Assembly: GCF_000242455.2 (NCBI RefSeq)
Contig: NC_019892.1
Coordinates: 8,504,744 to 8,568,743 of the forward strand
Reading direction: 5' to 3'
DNA: 64,000 bases
DNA from: Singulisphaera acidiphila DSM 18658
Lineage (GTDB): Bacteria; Planctomycetota; Planctomycetia; Isosphaerales; Isosphaeraceae
Shown piece by piece: positions 9,138 to 17,104 of this stretch. Position 1 is the stretch's first letter, and each line of letters opens with the position of its first letter. The translations under genes were made by a program, and so were the position numbers. The notes under the pieces were generated by a model. That model was given only the letters and a program-made list of their open reading frames with translations. It was not told the DNA's origin and ran no database searches.

Positions 9138-10544
9138 ATGATGACCAAGTCTATCGTTCTGGCCGTGGCCCTGATGGCGGTCGGCGGTTTTGCCATGGGG
9201 TGGATGGCCTTCGGCGTGCGGTCTCGAACCGCTCCGGTTCCGCCGGCACTTGCAACGGCCGCCAAGAAAGCGGCGCGTCCGGTCGAGGTCGAGCGCCGCT
9301 ATGTGCTCCGCCCCGAGGATATCCAGGCCGATCGCGAGACCCCGGCCGTCGCAGTCGACGACCAGGGTCACGTGGTGGTCGCCTGGGCCTCGCAGACCGG
9401 CGACCTCGAACGGACGATCTATCTGCTCCGTTCCTCCGACGGCGGGGCGAACTTCGCCGCTCCCGCCCCCTGGCGCAAGGTGCCAATCTATAAGTTCCAG
9501 TCGAAGTCGCCCGGCAAGGCGATGACCTTCTCAACCCACGTCCTGCCTCGCCTCACCGCGAGTGCCGGATCGCTCTGGCTCGGCTGGGTTGAAGCCGTCA
9601 ACGGCGGCCCCGACGTCCGCTACCTGGTCGCCCGCTCGACCGACGGAGGTGCCTCGTTCTCGGAACCGGTCAGCGTCCACGGCGAGAAAGCCGTGCGCCC
9701 CGGCTTCACTTCACTTTCGACCGGAGCCGATGGAACCCTCTGCGTCTCCTGGCTCGACGGCCGGAACCAAGGGCAACAGCCGTTCCTCTCGCTCGGGAAC
9801 AAAGGAAGTGACGGGTTCGGCACCGAGGAACTCGTTTTCGCCGGTCCCGAGGGGAAAGGGATCTGCCCCTGCTGCGACCTCTCGGTGGCGCGCTCAGCGC
9901 AAGGATCAACCTTCGTCGCCTTCCGCAATAGCGACGCGGGCAACCGAGACATCTATCTTGCCCAATCCGAATCCGGCGAAAAGGCCGCGTTCCAGCCCCC
10001 GGTGCCGGTCACCTCGGAGCACTGGAAATTCGAAGGGTGCCCGCACGATGGCCCTTCCCTCGCCTTGAGCGGCGACCGGCTCCACCTCCTCTGGATGGAC
10101 GCCCATACGGGCAAGAACCGGGTCTACGCCGCCAGTTCGGAGCTCCCGTCGCTGTCCTTCTCGCCGCGCGAGGTGAGCCAGGGATCGAAGGGGGCACAAG
10201 GGCACCCCAAACTGATCGCCGACGCGTCAGGAACCTTGCACGCCGTCTGGGACGAGAGCCTCGATCCAGCCCCCGCATCCAAGACTGAAGGGGGGCACGG
10301 CGGACACTCCCACAGCGCTCCCCTGACAGGCGGGGGCCGGGCGATCATGTACGCGACCTCCAAGGCAAACGGCGTGTTCGGCCCCACCCGGGCGATCGCC
10401 CCGCACGCGGGAGCGTTTCAGCTCAATCCGGCGATCGCCGTCAGCCCGGTGGGCGACGTCTTCATCGCCTGGAATGAACTCGACACCGAGGGCAAGCAGG
10501 TCGTCCTGGTCCGGCTCGCTCCCACGGAGCCTGACCACCGATGA
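9138..10544 (+). CDS. Membrane-anchored sialidase-fold (BNR/Asp-box) protein
   Basis: 468 residues with an N-terminal membrane anchor (residues 5-26) and a beta-propeller of sialidase type. Two Asp-boxes are visible, RSSDGGANF near residue 97 and RSTDGGASF near residue 165 (S-x-D-G-G-x-x-F). I cannot find the arginine triad of real sialidases with confidence, so sialidase activity should not be assumed. There is a Cys-rich strand GICPCCDLSV and a His-rich loop GGHGGHSHS. ATG 9138 is preferred because it begins the anchor. The stop overlaps the next gene's ATG (ATGA at 10541), implying translational coupling with the cytochrome c-thioredoxin fusion. Confidence 0.8.
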   Translation: MMTKSIVLAVALMAVGGFAMGWMAFGVRSRTAPVPPALATAAKKAARPVEVERRYVLRPEDIQADRETPAVAVDDQGHVVVAWASQTGDLERTIYLLRSSDGGANFAAPAPWRKVPIYKFQSKSPGKAMTFSTHVLPRLTASAGSLWLGWVEAVNGGPDVRYLVARSTDGGASFSEPVSVHGEKAVRPGFTSLSTGADGTLCVSWLDGRNQGQQPFLSLGNKGSDGFGTEELVFAGPEGKGICPCCDLSVARSAQGSTFVAFRNSDAGNRDIYLAQSESGEKAAFQPPVPVTSEHWKFEGCPHDGPSLALSGDRLHLLWMDAHTGKNRVYAASSELPSLSFSPREVSQGSKGAQGHPKLIADASGTLHAVWDESLDPAPASKTEGGHGGHSHSAPLTGGGRAIMYATSKANGVFGPTRAIAPHAGAFQLNPAIAVSPVGDVFIAWNELDTEGKQVVLVRLAPTEPDHR

Positions 10545-11566
10545 GACCAACATCGCTTGAGGGACTCCCCCCCACCGACAATACCGAGGCGCTCGAGCCC
10601 CAGCGAACCGCGCCCGCCCGATCGGTCGTTCGAGGGTTCATGTACGCAGCCCTCGGCCTGGGGATGATGATCCTCTTCGCAGGGTTGGCCTGGTCGATTC
10701 GAGGGGGGATGGAGCCCCCTTCCACGGAACTTGAAACCGCTCCGCAAACAAACGTGGTCTCGGCTCCCGATCCGCAGATCGTCTCGTTCAAAAAAGGGAG
10801 ACTGGCGTACCAGGTTCACTGCACCCGTTGCCACGGCCCCGAGGGACGGGGCGACGGTCCCGACGCGATGGCGCTGCGGCCTCCCCCACGCGACTTTGCC
10901 ACACGCCCCTGGTCACACGGAGAGACCCCCGAGGCCATCCGCGCCGTGATCCGCCAAGGAATTCCCGGCACCGCGATGACCGGTTGGAGCGAACTCCTCT
11001 CCCCCCAAGAGCTCGACGCGGTCGTTGATTACGTGGGGACTCTCGGGCCTCTCCCCTCGCAGAATACCGAAGCCAGCGACGCCCGGAAGGCGCTCTTGCG
11101 TCGTGCCGGATTCGAACCGGTCGAGCCCACGATCGCCGCATCGCCACTCACCTTCGAAGGTCTCGACGGCCGAAAACAGACCCTCGATCAGGAGCAAGGG
11201 AAAGCAATCCTCCTCATCTTCTGGGGGACCACCTGCGCTCCCTGCATGGACGAACTCCCCTCCTTGGATCAGGTCGCAAAGGAGTTCGCTGACGCCCCCC
11301 TCGCGGTCCTCCCGATTTGCGTCGACGAACCCGACGACGAACTCGTCCGCGAAGTCGCGCGAACCCGGACTAAGCATCTCCCCTTATTCGTCGATCGGAC
11401 CGGCCTGGCTCGGATCCAATACGACGTGCAAACGCTCCCCTGCGCCGTCCTGATCGATCCTGAAGGTCGTCAAGTCGGCCGGCTCCAAGGGGGGAAGGAT
11501 TGGTCGAGCGAGACCGTTCAGACACTCCTTCGGACCATCACATCTCAAGCAACCGACTTGAAATAG
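10541..11566 (+). CDS. Membrane-anchored cytochrome c fused to a TlpA/ResA-like thioredoxin domain
   Basis: 341 residues. The membrane segment (about 31-53) is followed by a class I cytochrome c domain with CTRCHGPEGRGDGP (CxxCH near residue 93) and a likely axial Met in GIPGTAMTGW. A thioredoxin-like domain with FWGTTCAPCMDELPSL (CxxC near residue 232) and the cis-Pro region TLPCAVLIDPEG follows. Haem attachment and a redox-active disulfide place the protein on the periplasmic face. Fusing the two implies electron exchange between a thiol pair and a haem. It is coupled by ATGA to the sialidase-fold gene. A weak hairpin (11570-11586) followed by TTTCC may end the operon. Confidence 0.88.
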   Translation: MRPTSLEGLPPTDNTEALEPQRTAPARSVVRGFMYAALGLGMMILFAGLAWSIRGGMEPPSTELETAPQTNVVSAPDPQIVSFKKGRLAYQVHCTRCHGPEGRGDGPDAMALRPPPRDFATRPWSHGETPEAIRAVIRQGIPGTAMTGWSELLSPQELDAVVDYVGTLGPLPSQNTEASDARKALLRRAGFEPVEPTIAASPLTFEGLDGRKQTLDQEQGKAILLIFWGTTCAPCMDELPSLDQVAKEFADAPLAVLPICVDEPDDELVREVARTRTKHLPLFVDRTGLARIQYDVQTLPCAVLIDPEGRQVGRLQGGKDWSSETVQTLLRTITSQATDLK

Positions 11567-11569
11567 CGG

Positions 11570-11592
11570 AACCGCCTGGAGCGGTTTTCCTT
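11570..11592 (+). terminator. Candidate rho-independent terminator after the cytochrome c-thioredoxin gene
   Basis: AACCGC, a 5-base loop, then GCGGTT followed by a short T/C-rich tail, starting four bases after the stop codon. The stem is short (6 bp) and the T-run interrupted, so strength is probably modest. Confidence 0.45.
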
Positions 11593-11821
11593 TGCTGTGC
11601 CTACCGCGCAAGATTTGCTGTCCGCCTCTCGCCTGCGCAAATTCGCAGAGCCACACCAATTCAATCCATGCCTATTGTCCCACAATCCTATCGATTCATT
11701 GTCACTCAAGAAGATCCTCTGGCCGACCAGCCCGCATTCGTTCGACCGGCGAGTCAGGCTTGACCGTTGAAAAGGTCGTCGGTCCTCGTAGCCCCACCCC
11801 AATGCGTTCCCTTGGCCGAGA

Positions 11822-13495
11822 TCATGACATCCGACGGCGGGCCGGGCCGCCGAGGTTCCCTTGTGGCGATGGAGAAACCGGGGGACGCGACTCCCAGGTC
11901 GAATACCAAGCCAACAAGGCGAGCAGAAAGGATGATAAGAGCATCAGGGAAAGGATGAGGAGGAGAGCGTCCGCATCGAACCGCATCGACCGGCTGGTAT
12001 TGTCGTTCAAGCTCCCCGTGTCGATCGCCAGAACGCCAAAAAGGTGGCCTGCCATGAGGAGGAGAGTCGACATCGAGAGGAAGACGCCGGCCCAGAGCGA
12101 CCAGGCCCGGTTCCGGAGCGTGGACCAGCCGATCCCGATCAACGGGATGGCAAACCCAACGACACATCGAGCAAGGTGAAACGTGAGTTGGCGAGGATGG
12201 GCAACCTCGAGCAGGCCACAGCCAAGCAGGGCAAAGCCACTCGACGCCCGGGCAAGGATCGCCAGGCCGAGACCGACCGCAAAGAGCCCCGCAAGCCGGA
12301 TCTGTTGGGGGGAACGGGCTCGGAAAAGTACGGCCTGAAAGAGGCCATGGTGCCGAGCCTGGATCGGTTGGCCCGTGAGGTAACGGTCAAGGTCTTTGGC
12401 AAAGGCTTCGGCCGTGTCGTAACGACGTCTCGGCTCCTTCTCGAGACACTTCAGGCAGATCGCCTCAAGGGCCCGGTCGACCCGTCGATTCAGATTTCGT
12501 GGCGAAACCGGGAGTTGTTCGCGAAGCCGTAGGAGGATTTCCGAAAGGCTCTGGCCTTCAATCGGGGGCTTCCCGGTAAACAAGGCATAGAAGATCGCCC
12601 CGAGGCCATAGACATCGCTCGCGACGGAGACCTCCGCGCGATGCCCCTCCGCCTGTTCCGGAGCCATGTAGGCTGGGGTTCCGATGACCATCCCCGAGAT
12701 CGTCAGATCGGCCTCGACGCCGAACCGCTTGGCCAGGCCGAAATCGGCAATCTGCGGCCGGCCCTCGGAATCGAGCAGGATATTCGACGGTTTTAGGTCC
12801 CGGTGGAGCACCCCACGCTGATGCGCATGATGGACCGCACGCGCGATTTGCACCATCAGAACCGCAGCGGCCCGGGGATCGGCGGCATAGCGGCCCAGGT
12901 GATTGGCCAGGCTCCCCCCTTCGAGCAGGCGCATGCTGAAATAGCAGGTTCCGTCGCACTCCCCGACGTCGTAGATCGGCACAATCTGGGGATGATCGAG
13001 CAGGGCCAGCGCCTCGGCCTCGATCTGGAACCGGCGCAAGTTCTTGGTCGACGCCCAGGCGCCGGCGTCGATCGTCTTGAGCGCGACGAGACGATTGAGG
13101 CTCCGCTGCCGGGCGCGGTAGATCACGCCCATGCCGCCCCTTGCGATCTCGTCCAGCAACTCGTAATCGCCCAGGCGAGAGCCGATCCGGCCACGATCGA
13201 AGACGGGCGGCCCGGGCCTCTCATCCCAATCCGGGTCGGAACAAGGATAGGTGCGCGAGCCCACGGAAACGGGCCGGGCACGGACGTCATCGTTCCCGAC
13301 GCCGATCCGCAGGACCTCCAGACAAGCTCTCAACCGGTCGGCGAGCGCCGGGTTCTCGGCCAACAGACGCCCCGGGTCGGCCTCACGCCCCGCCTCGACC
13401 TCAGCCAGAAAAGGCTCCAGGACCCGGGCAACCTCCACGTCGGAATCCCGCTCCTCGTCCATGGAAAGGCTTGGCGACAGTTCGTCGCAGTTCAT
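11822..13495 (-). CDS. Membrane Ser/Thr protein kinase (PknB-like), coupled to an ECF sigma factor
   Basis: 557 residues. After an acidic N-terminal region comes a complete Hanks-type kinase domain: GDYELLDEIARGGMGVIYRA (Gly loop), VALKTID (Lys), HRDLKPSNILL (catalytic loop), IADFGLAK (DFG), GTPAYMAPEQ (activation segment), and a C-terminal lobe ending ALEAICLKCLEKEPRRRY. Four or five hydrophobic segments follow (about 410-530), so the kinase is cytoplasmic and membrane-tethered. I use the start at 13495 (MNCDELSPS), preceded by GGAGGG; its ATG overlaps the sigma factor's TGA. Such sigma-kinase pairs are typical of planctomycetes, where the kinase may control sigma activity. No PASTA or other extracellular sensor domain is present. 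Confidence 0.93.
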   Translation of the reverse strand: MNCDELSPSLSMDEERDSDVEVARVLEPFLAEVEAGREADPGRLLAENPALADRLRACLEVLRIGVGNDDVRARPVSVGSRTYPCSDPDWDERPGPPVFDRGRIGSRLGDYELLDEIARGGMGVIYRARQRSLNRLVALKTIDAGAWASTKNLRRFQIEAEALALLDHPQIVPIYDVGECDGTCYFSMRLLEGGSLANHLGRYAADPRAAAVLMVQIARAVHHAHQRGVLHRDLKPSNILLDSEGRPQIADFGLAKRFGVEADLTISGMVIGTPAYMAPEQAEGHRAEVSVASDVYGLGAIFYALFTGKPPIEGQSLSEILLRLREQLPVSPRNLNRRVDRALEAICLKCLEKEPRRRYDTAEAFAKDLDRYLTGQPIQARHHGLFQAVLFRARSPQQIRLAGLFAVGLGLAILARASSGFALLGCGLLEVAHPRQLTFHLARCVVGFAIPLIGIGWSTLRNRAWSLWAGVFLSMSTLLLMAGHLFGVLAIDTGSLNDNTSRSMRFDADALLLILSLMLLSSFLLALLAWYSTWESRPPVSPSPQGNLGGPARRRMS

Positions 13496-14094
13496 CGGAC
13501 TCCCTCCAAAGTCTGCCTGAGGGCCAGCATCGCCCGAGTCCACAGTTTGCGGACCGCATTGGTCGACCGGCCCATCCGGACCGCGATCTCCTCAATCGGA
13601 ATCTGTTCCACATTCCGGAGGACGAAGACCTCGCGATAGTCCTCCGGCAACTGCTCAAGCGCCTCGGCAATCAAAACCGACTGCTCGTGATCCATGGCAA
13701 TCGCGCTCGGTGAGAGCCCCGCATCCGCCAAGGCGGGTCGCACATCCGAGTGGGCTCGCTCGAGGGATTCCTGCCGGCCGTGGTTGCGACCTTGCGATCG
13801 GTGATATCTTGATTGATCGATCAGGGTGTGAATGAGGATGCGACGGAGCCAAGCGACGAGTTCCGGCTCCCCCTCACCGAGGAATCGCCCGAATTCGCGA
13901 TGAGCTTTGAGAAAGGTTTCCTGCACAGCGTCGGACGGATCGAGCTTCGCCCGAAGCGCCTGACCGATCAGCGAGCGGCCGATCAGACGGAGATAATCGC
14001 GATAGAGCTCCAGCAAGTGCCCACGCGCCGCAACATCGCCGCCTCGGGCCAACTCCAGGTAACGTCCCAGGGCCGTATCCTCATGGATGTTCAT
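13492..14094 (-). CDS. ECF-type RNA polymerase sigma factor (sigma-70 family)
   Basis: 200 residues with sigma region 2 (KLDPSDAVQETFLKAHREFGRF, WLRRILIHTLID) and region 4 (LPEDYREVFVLRNVEQIPIEEIAVRMGRSTNAVRKLWTRAMLALR). The region 2.2 motif DPSDAVQETF and the basic linker with RNHGRQ are typical of planctomycete/verrucomicrobial ECF factors encoded next to protein kinases. Start at 14094 (MNIHEDT) has GGAGG eight bases upstream; the frame is open 16 codons further but those lie in the leader. Overlaps the kinase start by ATGA. A perfect 8+8 palindrome lies about 110 bp upstream. Confidence 0.93.
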   Translation of the reverse strand: MNIHEDTALGRYLELARGGDVAARGHLLELYRDYLRLIGRSLIGQALRAKLDPSDAVQETFLKAHREFGRFLGEGEPELVAWLRRILIHTLIDQSRYHRSQGRNHGRQESLERAHSDVRPALADAGLSPSAIAMDHEQSVLIAEALEQLPEDYREVFVLRNVEQIPIEEIAVRMGRSTNAVRKLWTRAMLALRQTLEGVR

Positions 14095-14201
14095 TGGCGA
14101 GCCTCCGCTAGTTTCGAGAAACGGAACCCGACAGGCCATCAATCGAATGCGGACTTACCGTGGATTGCTCCCTCGTGAAACATTCGTTCAATCCAGATGC
14201 A

Positions 14202-14221
14202 TGCAATTTCCGAAAATTGCA
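14202..14221. promoter_or_regulatory. Palindrome upstream of the sigma-kinase operon, candidate operator
   Basis: TGCAATTT, a 4-base centre CCGA, then AAATTGCA, a perfect 8-bp dyad. It is AT-rich in a GC-rich background and lies about 110 bp upstream of the sigma factor start. Form and place suit a dimeric repressor site; no regulator is identified. Confidence 0.4.
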
Positions 14222-14807
14222 CCACAATTCCTGAAGCCGAACCATCTGATGGGGGGGGAGAATCGAACCGCGATCGGGCTCGTTAGATGGAACGACGAAT
14301 TGCGCCGATGTTGTCGTATCGGGCAAATTCCAGGCCGTGTTTCAAGAACCGCACCAGCATCGGTGCTCGTTAGCGAATCATCGCTAGCATCAAGAGACTG
14401 TCCCCAATAAGTAATCGAGCCGATTCTCGTTTGTCAAGACCTCCTATTTTGTTACGCGCAAAAGACATATCAATATTCTATTCAAATAAATTTTCGAATT
14501 CGGCTGATTTGCCAGAAAATTGCGTCCTTCCCTCATAGGAGGAAGACTTCGCTGACGGTACGGCGGCCCCTTCCCGAGTGGCGCTGGTTGCTCTCGACGG
14601 CGACTGGCAACGACATAGCGATCCAAGACGGCCTCCTAAACAGCACCTGCGAATCGCACAAGTCGTTCGGGCAAGAGGCGAGCCCAATCTCGATCCACGA
14701 CGTCCCGAGGCAGCGAGGGATCCACCCTTCGTTTCAAGGGAATCACGATGACCATCATTCCTCCTTGTCCACACCTCGACAGAACGACAACGATAAGGAT
14801 GAAACCG
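14222..14807. other. Intergenic stretch between divergent genes
   Basis: Contains an AT-rich segment at about 14430-14520, unusual for this genome, and a purine-rich AGGAGGAAG at 14537-14545 that is not followed by a convincing reading frame. I see no gene here. The AT-rich part is a reasonable place for promoters of the flanking divergent genes. Confidence 0.5.
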
Positions 14808-15170
14808 ATGAGAAAGCCACGACGCCAGACTGCGCTTCAGGTCGAGTCTCTGGAAAGCAAAGCCGCGCCTTCTTCGTTCGTGCCAGTCTTGACCCAGAAC
14901 ACGTTCAATAATGTCGTTCAACAGATTGACCTGGCGGCAGGGAACTACGCGAAGACTCACAACGCCAAACAGTTCGACGCTCGCCTCGCCCAACTCTCCA
15001 CTCGGATCCCGTTCGGACAAGCCCAGCTCCTTCCGACCTGGCGGGAAAATGAGAGTATCTACAACGGCACCCGAGATGGCTCAGGCGCGGTTATGGTCCA
15101 GGAGATCCAGGCGAACCTGATCCTCTACGTCCGGGCCGGAGTCCAATCCGGAGCCTTCCGGTTCCGTTGA
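14808..15170 (+). CDS. Small conserved-type planctomycete protein with basic N-terminus
   Basis: 120 residues starting MRKPRRQTALQVESLESKAAPSS. The basic stretch followed by L-Q-V-E-S-L-E resembles the N-terminal RRxxLxVExLExR signature seen on many planctomycete surface proteins (often ending in LLS). The remainder is a short helical region with no family I recognise. I prefer the ATG at 14808 because AAGG lies nine bases before it; in-frame starts at 14748 and 14799 are possible. Encoded alone, with about 540 bp of empty DNA after it. Coding status rests on codon pattern and the N-terminal signature. Confidence 0.55.
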   Translation: MRKPRRQTALQVESLESKAAPSSFVPVLTQNTFNNVVQQIDLAAGNYAKTHNAKQFDARLAQLSTRIPFGQAQLLPTWRENESIYNGTRDGSGAVMVQEIQANLILYVRAGVQSGAFRFR

Positions 15171-15714
15171 TCCGAAACCGCACGCGGACCGAAATGCATC
15201 ACCTCCTTGCTCCGGCCAAGACGGCCTGAGTGGCGTTCGTTCTCTCTTCGTGCCAGCCTCCGCAAGCTGGATTTCGACGAGGAACGGATGTCCTGATTAT
15301 TCTCAAACGAGTGGGGCACCGGCGTCAATGTTTTGCGACGCGAGCCGTGGAGTTGATGCTTGGCGGAAGCCCTCTGAGGCAAAAATGCAACGAAGCGGCA
15401 GGCGCGAATCCGAGCATCCATCCAAAACACCGAATACCCAAGACATCAGGTTACGATTGACACAATCGGTCCGCCAAGCCGCTTCGTCGACCAAGCGAAC
15501 GGACGCGATCCGTAGATTGCGTTAGGCTTGGGTCTTGAGAAGAGGGTGCGTTTGGTTCATCATCAATGGCAGTAGCTCCCTCTTGGTCGGGGTGATCATG
15601 GGGGGATGGTCACCGTTGGTCGGCCGCAAGGGAGCCATATCCCCCATCCTCTTCTCGTCATCAAGTGTTGACATCGAAGAAAGTCAACAAGAGCGGGCTG
15701 CGGGTTACCCCCTG
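15171..15714. other. Intergenic stretch, no gene seen
   Basis: About 540 bp upstream of the AlgB-like regulator. The regulator's frame stays open upstream to 15535, but those codons do not resemble a receiver domain. I see no clear -12/-24 or -10/-35 promoter and no strong hairpin. Confidence 0.45.
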
Positions 15715-17070
15715 ATGAATCTGACGTGGTCCGTGTTGGTGATTGACGATGAGCCCGGCATCCGACAATCTCTGAGGCTCTGCCTCGAACCGGACGGCGC
15801 GCGCGTTCTGGGGGTCGGCACGGCGTCGGGGGCACTCGAAGCGCTGGATCGTGGCCGATTCGACGTCGTGTTCCTCGATCTTTGGCTCCAAGCCGATTCA
15901 GGGTTGGCGATCCTGCCCGAGATCTTGCGTCGGCAGGCCGGGATTGGAGTCATCGTCATCACCGCCTTCGCCACCTTCGAGTCGGCCGTGGAGGCGATGA
16001 AACTCGGTGCGGTTGACTACTTGCCCAAGCCGTTCACCCCCGAGCAGGTACGGACGGCAGCGCGACGGGTCGTGACCGCCGACATCCTCAAACGACAGCT
16101 CCACGAGCTTCGGGACCGGCTCGACGAGGCGGAGGGGGAGAGCCGGTTCGAAACGAGGAGCCCGGCCTACGCCGCGTTCCTCGAGACGACGCGACGAGCC
16201 GCAGCCTCCGACGCCGTCATCCTCCTGAGAGGCGAGAGCGGGACGGGGAAGACGGTGCTCGCGCGCTGGATCCGGTCGCAGAGCCGGCGGGCCGACGGGC
16301 CGTTCGTCACGGTTCATTGCCCGCTTCTCTCCTCCGACCTGATGAGCAGCGTCCTCTTCGGACACCGCCGTGGCGCATTCACCGGGGCGGTGGCCGACGC
16401 TGTCGGCAAGGTGGAGGAGGCTCAGGGTGGAACCCTCTTTCTCGATGAGATCGGCGATCTCGGGCCCGATGCCCAGACCCGCCTCCTCCGATTCCTCAAC
16501 GACCGGACCTACGAGCGACTGGGCGAATCGACGGACCGGAAGGCGGACGTCCGGCTGATCACGGCGACCAATCGGTTGCTCGAGGAAGAGGTCAAAGCAG
16601 GGCGATTTCGCGAGGATCTCCTGTTCCGCCTCAATGTGATCGGGCTCCGGGTGCCCGCCCTGCGCGAGCGGCCCGAGGATTTGCCGGCAATGGCGGGGCA
16701 CTATCTCCGCTTTTTCGGGCAGCGTCAGGGTCGGCCGCACCTGACCTTTTCCCCCGAGTGCGAGGCCTCGATCGCGGCCTACCCTTGGCCAGGGAACCTG
16801 CGCGAACTCCGCAACGCGATTGAGCGGGCCGTCATTCTGGCCCCGTCCAGCGTGCTCGAGTCCGCAGACCTGGGCCTGGACTCGGCAGTCCTTCAGGATG
16901 GAGGCCGACGCCGAATCGAGCTGGGAGGCGACGTGCCTTTGGAGGACCTGGAGCGTGAGCACATCGCTCGGGTCGTGGCCCGTGCCCCGTCGTTCGAGGC
17001 GGCGGCAAAGGTCCTCGGGATCGACGTGACCACCCTCCAGCGCAAGCGAAAACGTTACGGCCTCTCCTGA
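15715..17070 (+). CDS. Sigma-54-dependent response regulator, AlgB/NtrC type
   Basis: 451 residues with three domains. The receiver starts VLVIDDEPGIRQSL and has its phospho-acceptor Asp in VFLDLWLQADSG and the Lys in YLPKPF. The AAA+ sigma-54 domain has GESGTGKTVLAR (Walker A), the sigma-54 loop GAFTGA intact, and GGTLFLDEIGD (Walker B). The C-terminal Fis-type HTH ends EAAAKVLGIDVTTLQRKRKRYGL. The start at 15715 places the receiver at the N-terminus as in relatives; no strong ribosome site precedes it. The next gene, 34 bp on, is a KinB-like kinase, and this order and domain set match AlgB-KinB pairs. It should activate sigma-54 promoters; targets unknown, with mgtA and the RND genes downstream as candidates. 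Confidence 0.93.
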   Translation: MNLTWSVLVIDDEPGIRQSLRLCLEPDGARVLGVGTASGALEALDRGRFDVVFLDLWLQADSGLAILPEILRRQAGIGVIVITAFATFESAVEAMKLGAVDYLPKPFTPEQVRTAARRVVTADILKRQLHELRDRLDEAEGESRFETRSPAYAAFLETTRRAAASDAVILLRGESGTGKTVLARWIRSQSRRADGPFVTVHCPLLSSDLMSSVLFGHRRGAFTGAVADAVGKVEEAQGGTLFLDEIGDLGPDAQTRLLRFLNDRTYERLGESTDRKADVRLITATNRLLEEEVKAGRFREDLLFRLNVIGLRVPALRERPEDLPAMAGHYLRFFGQRQGRPHLTFSPECEASIAAYPWPGNLRELRNAIERAVILAPSSVLESADLGLDSAVLQDGGRRRIELGGDVPLEDLEREHIARVVARAPSFEAAAKVLGIDVTTLQRKRKRYGLS

Positions 17071-17104
17071 CTCACCCCCTAGAAGTTCCCAGGGTCTGCC
17101 AAGT

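Noticed and set aside
9138..10544. True sialidase (neuraminidase)
   Set aside because: Asp-boxes show the fold, but the catalytic Arg triad and Tyr/Glu pair could not be identified.
14235..14300. tRNA T-arm-like GGTTCGATTC on the minus strand
   Set aside because: The stem does not close and no cloverleaf is possible.
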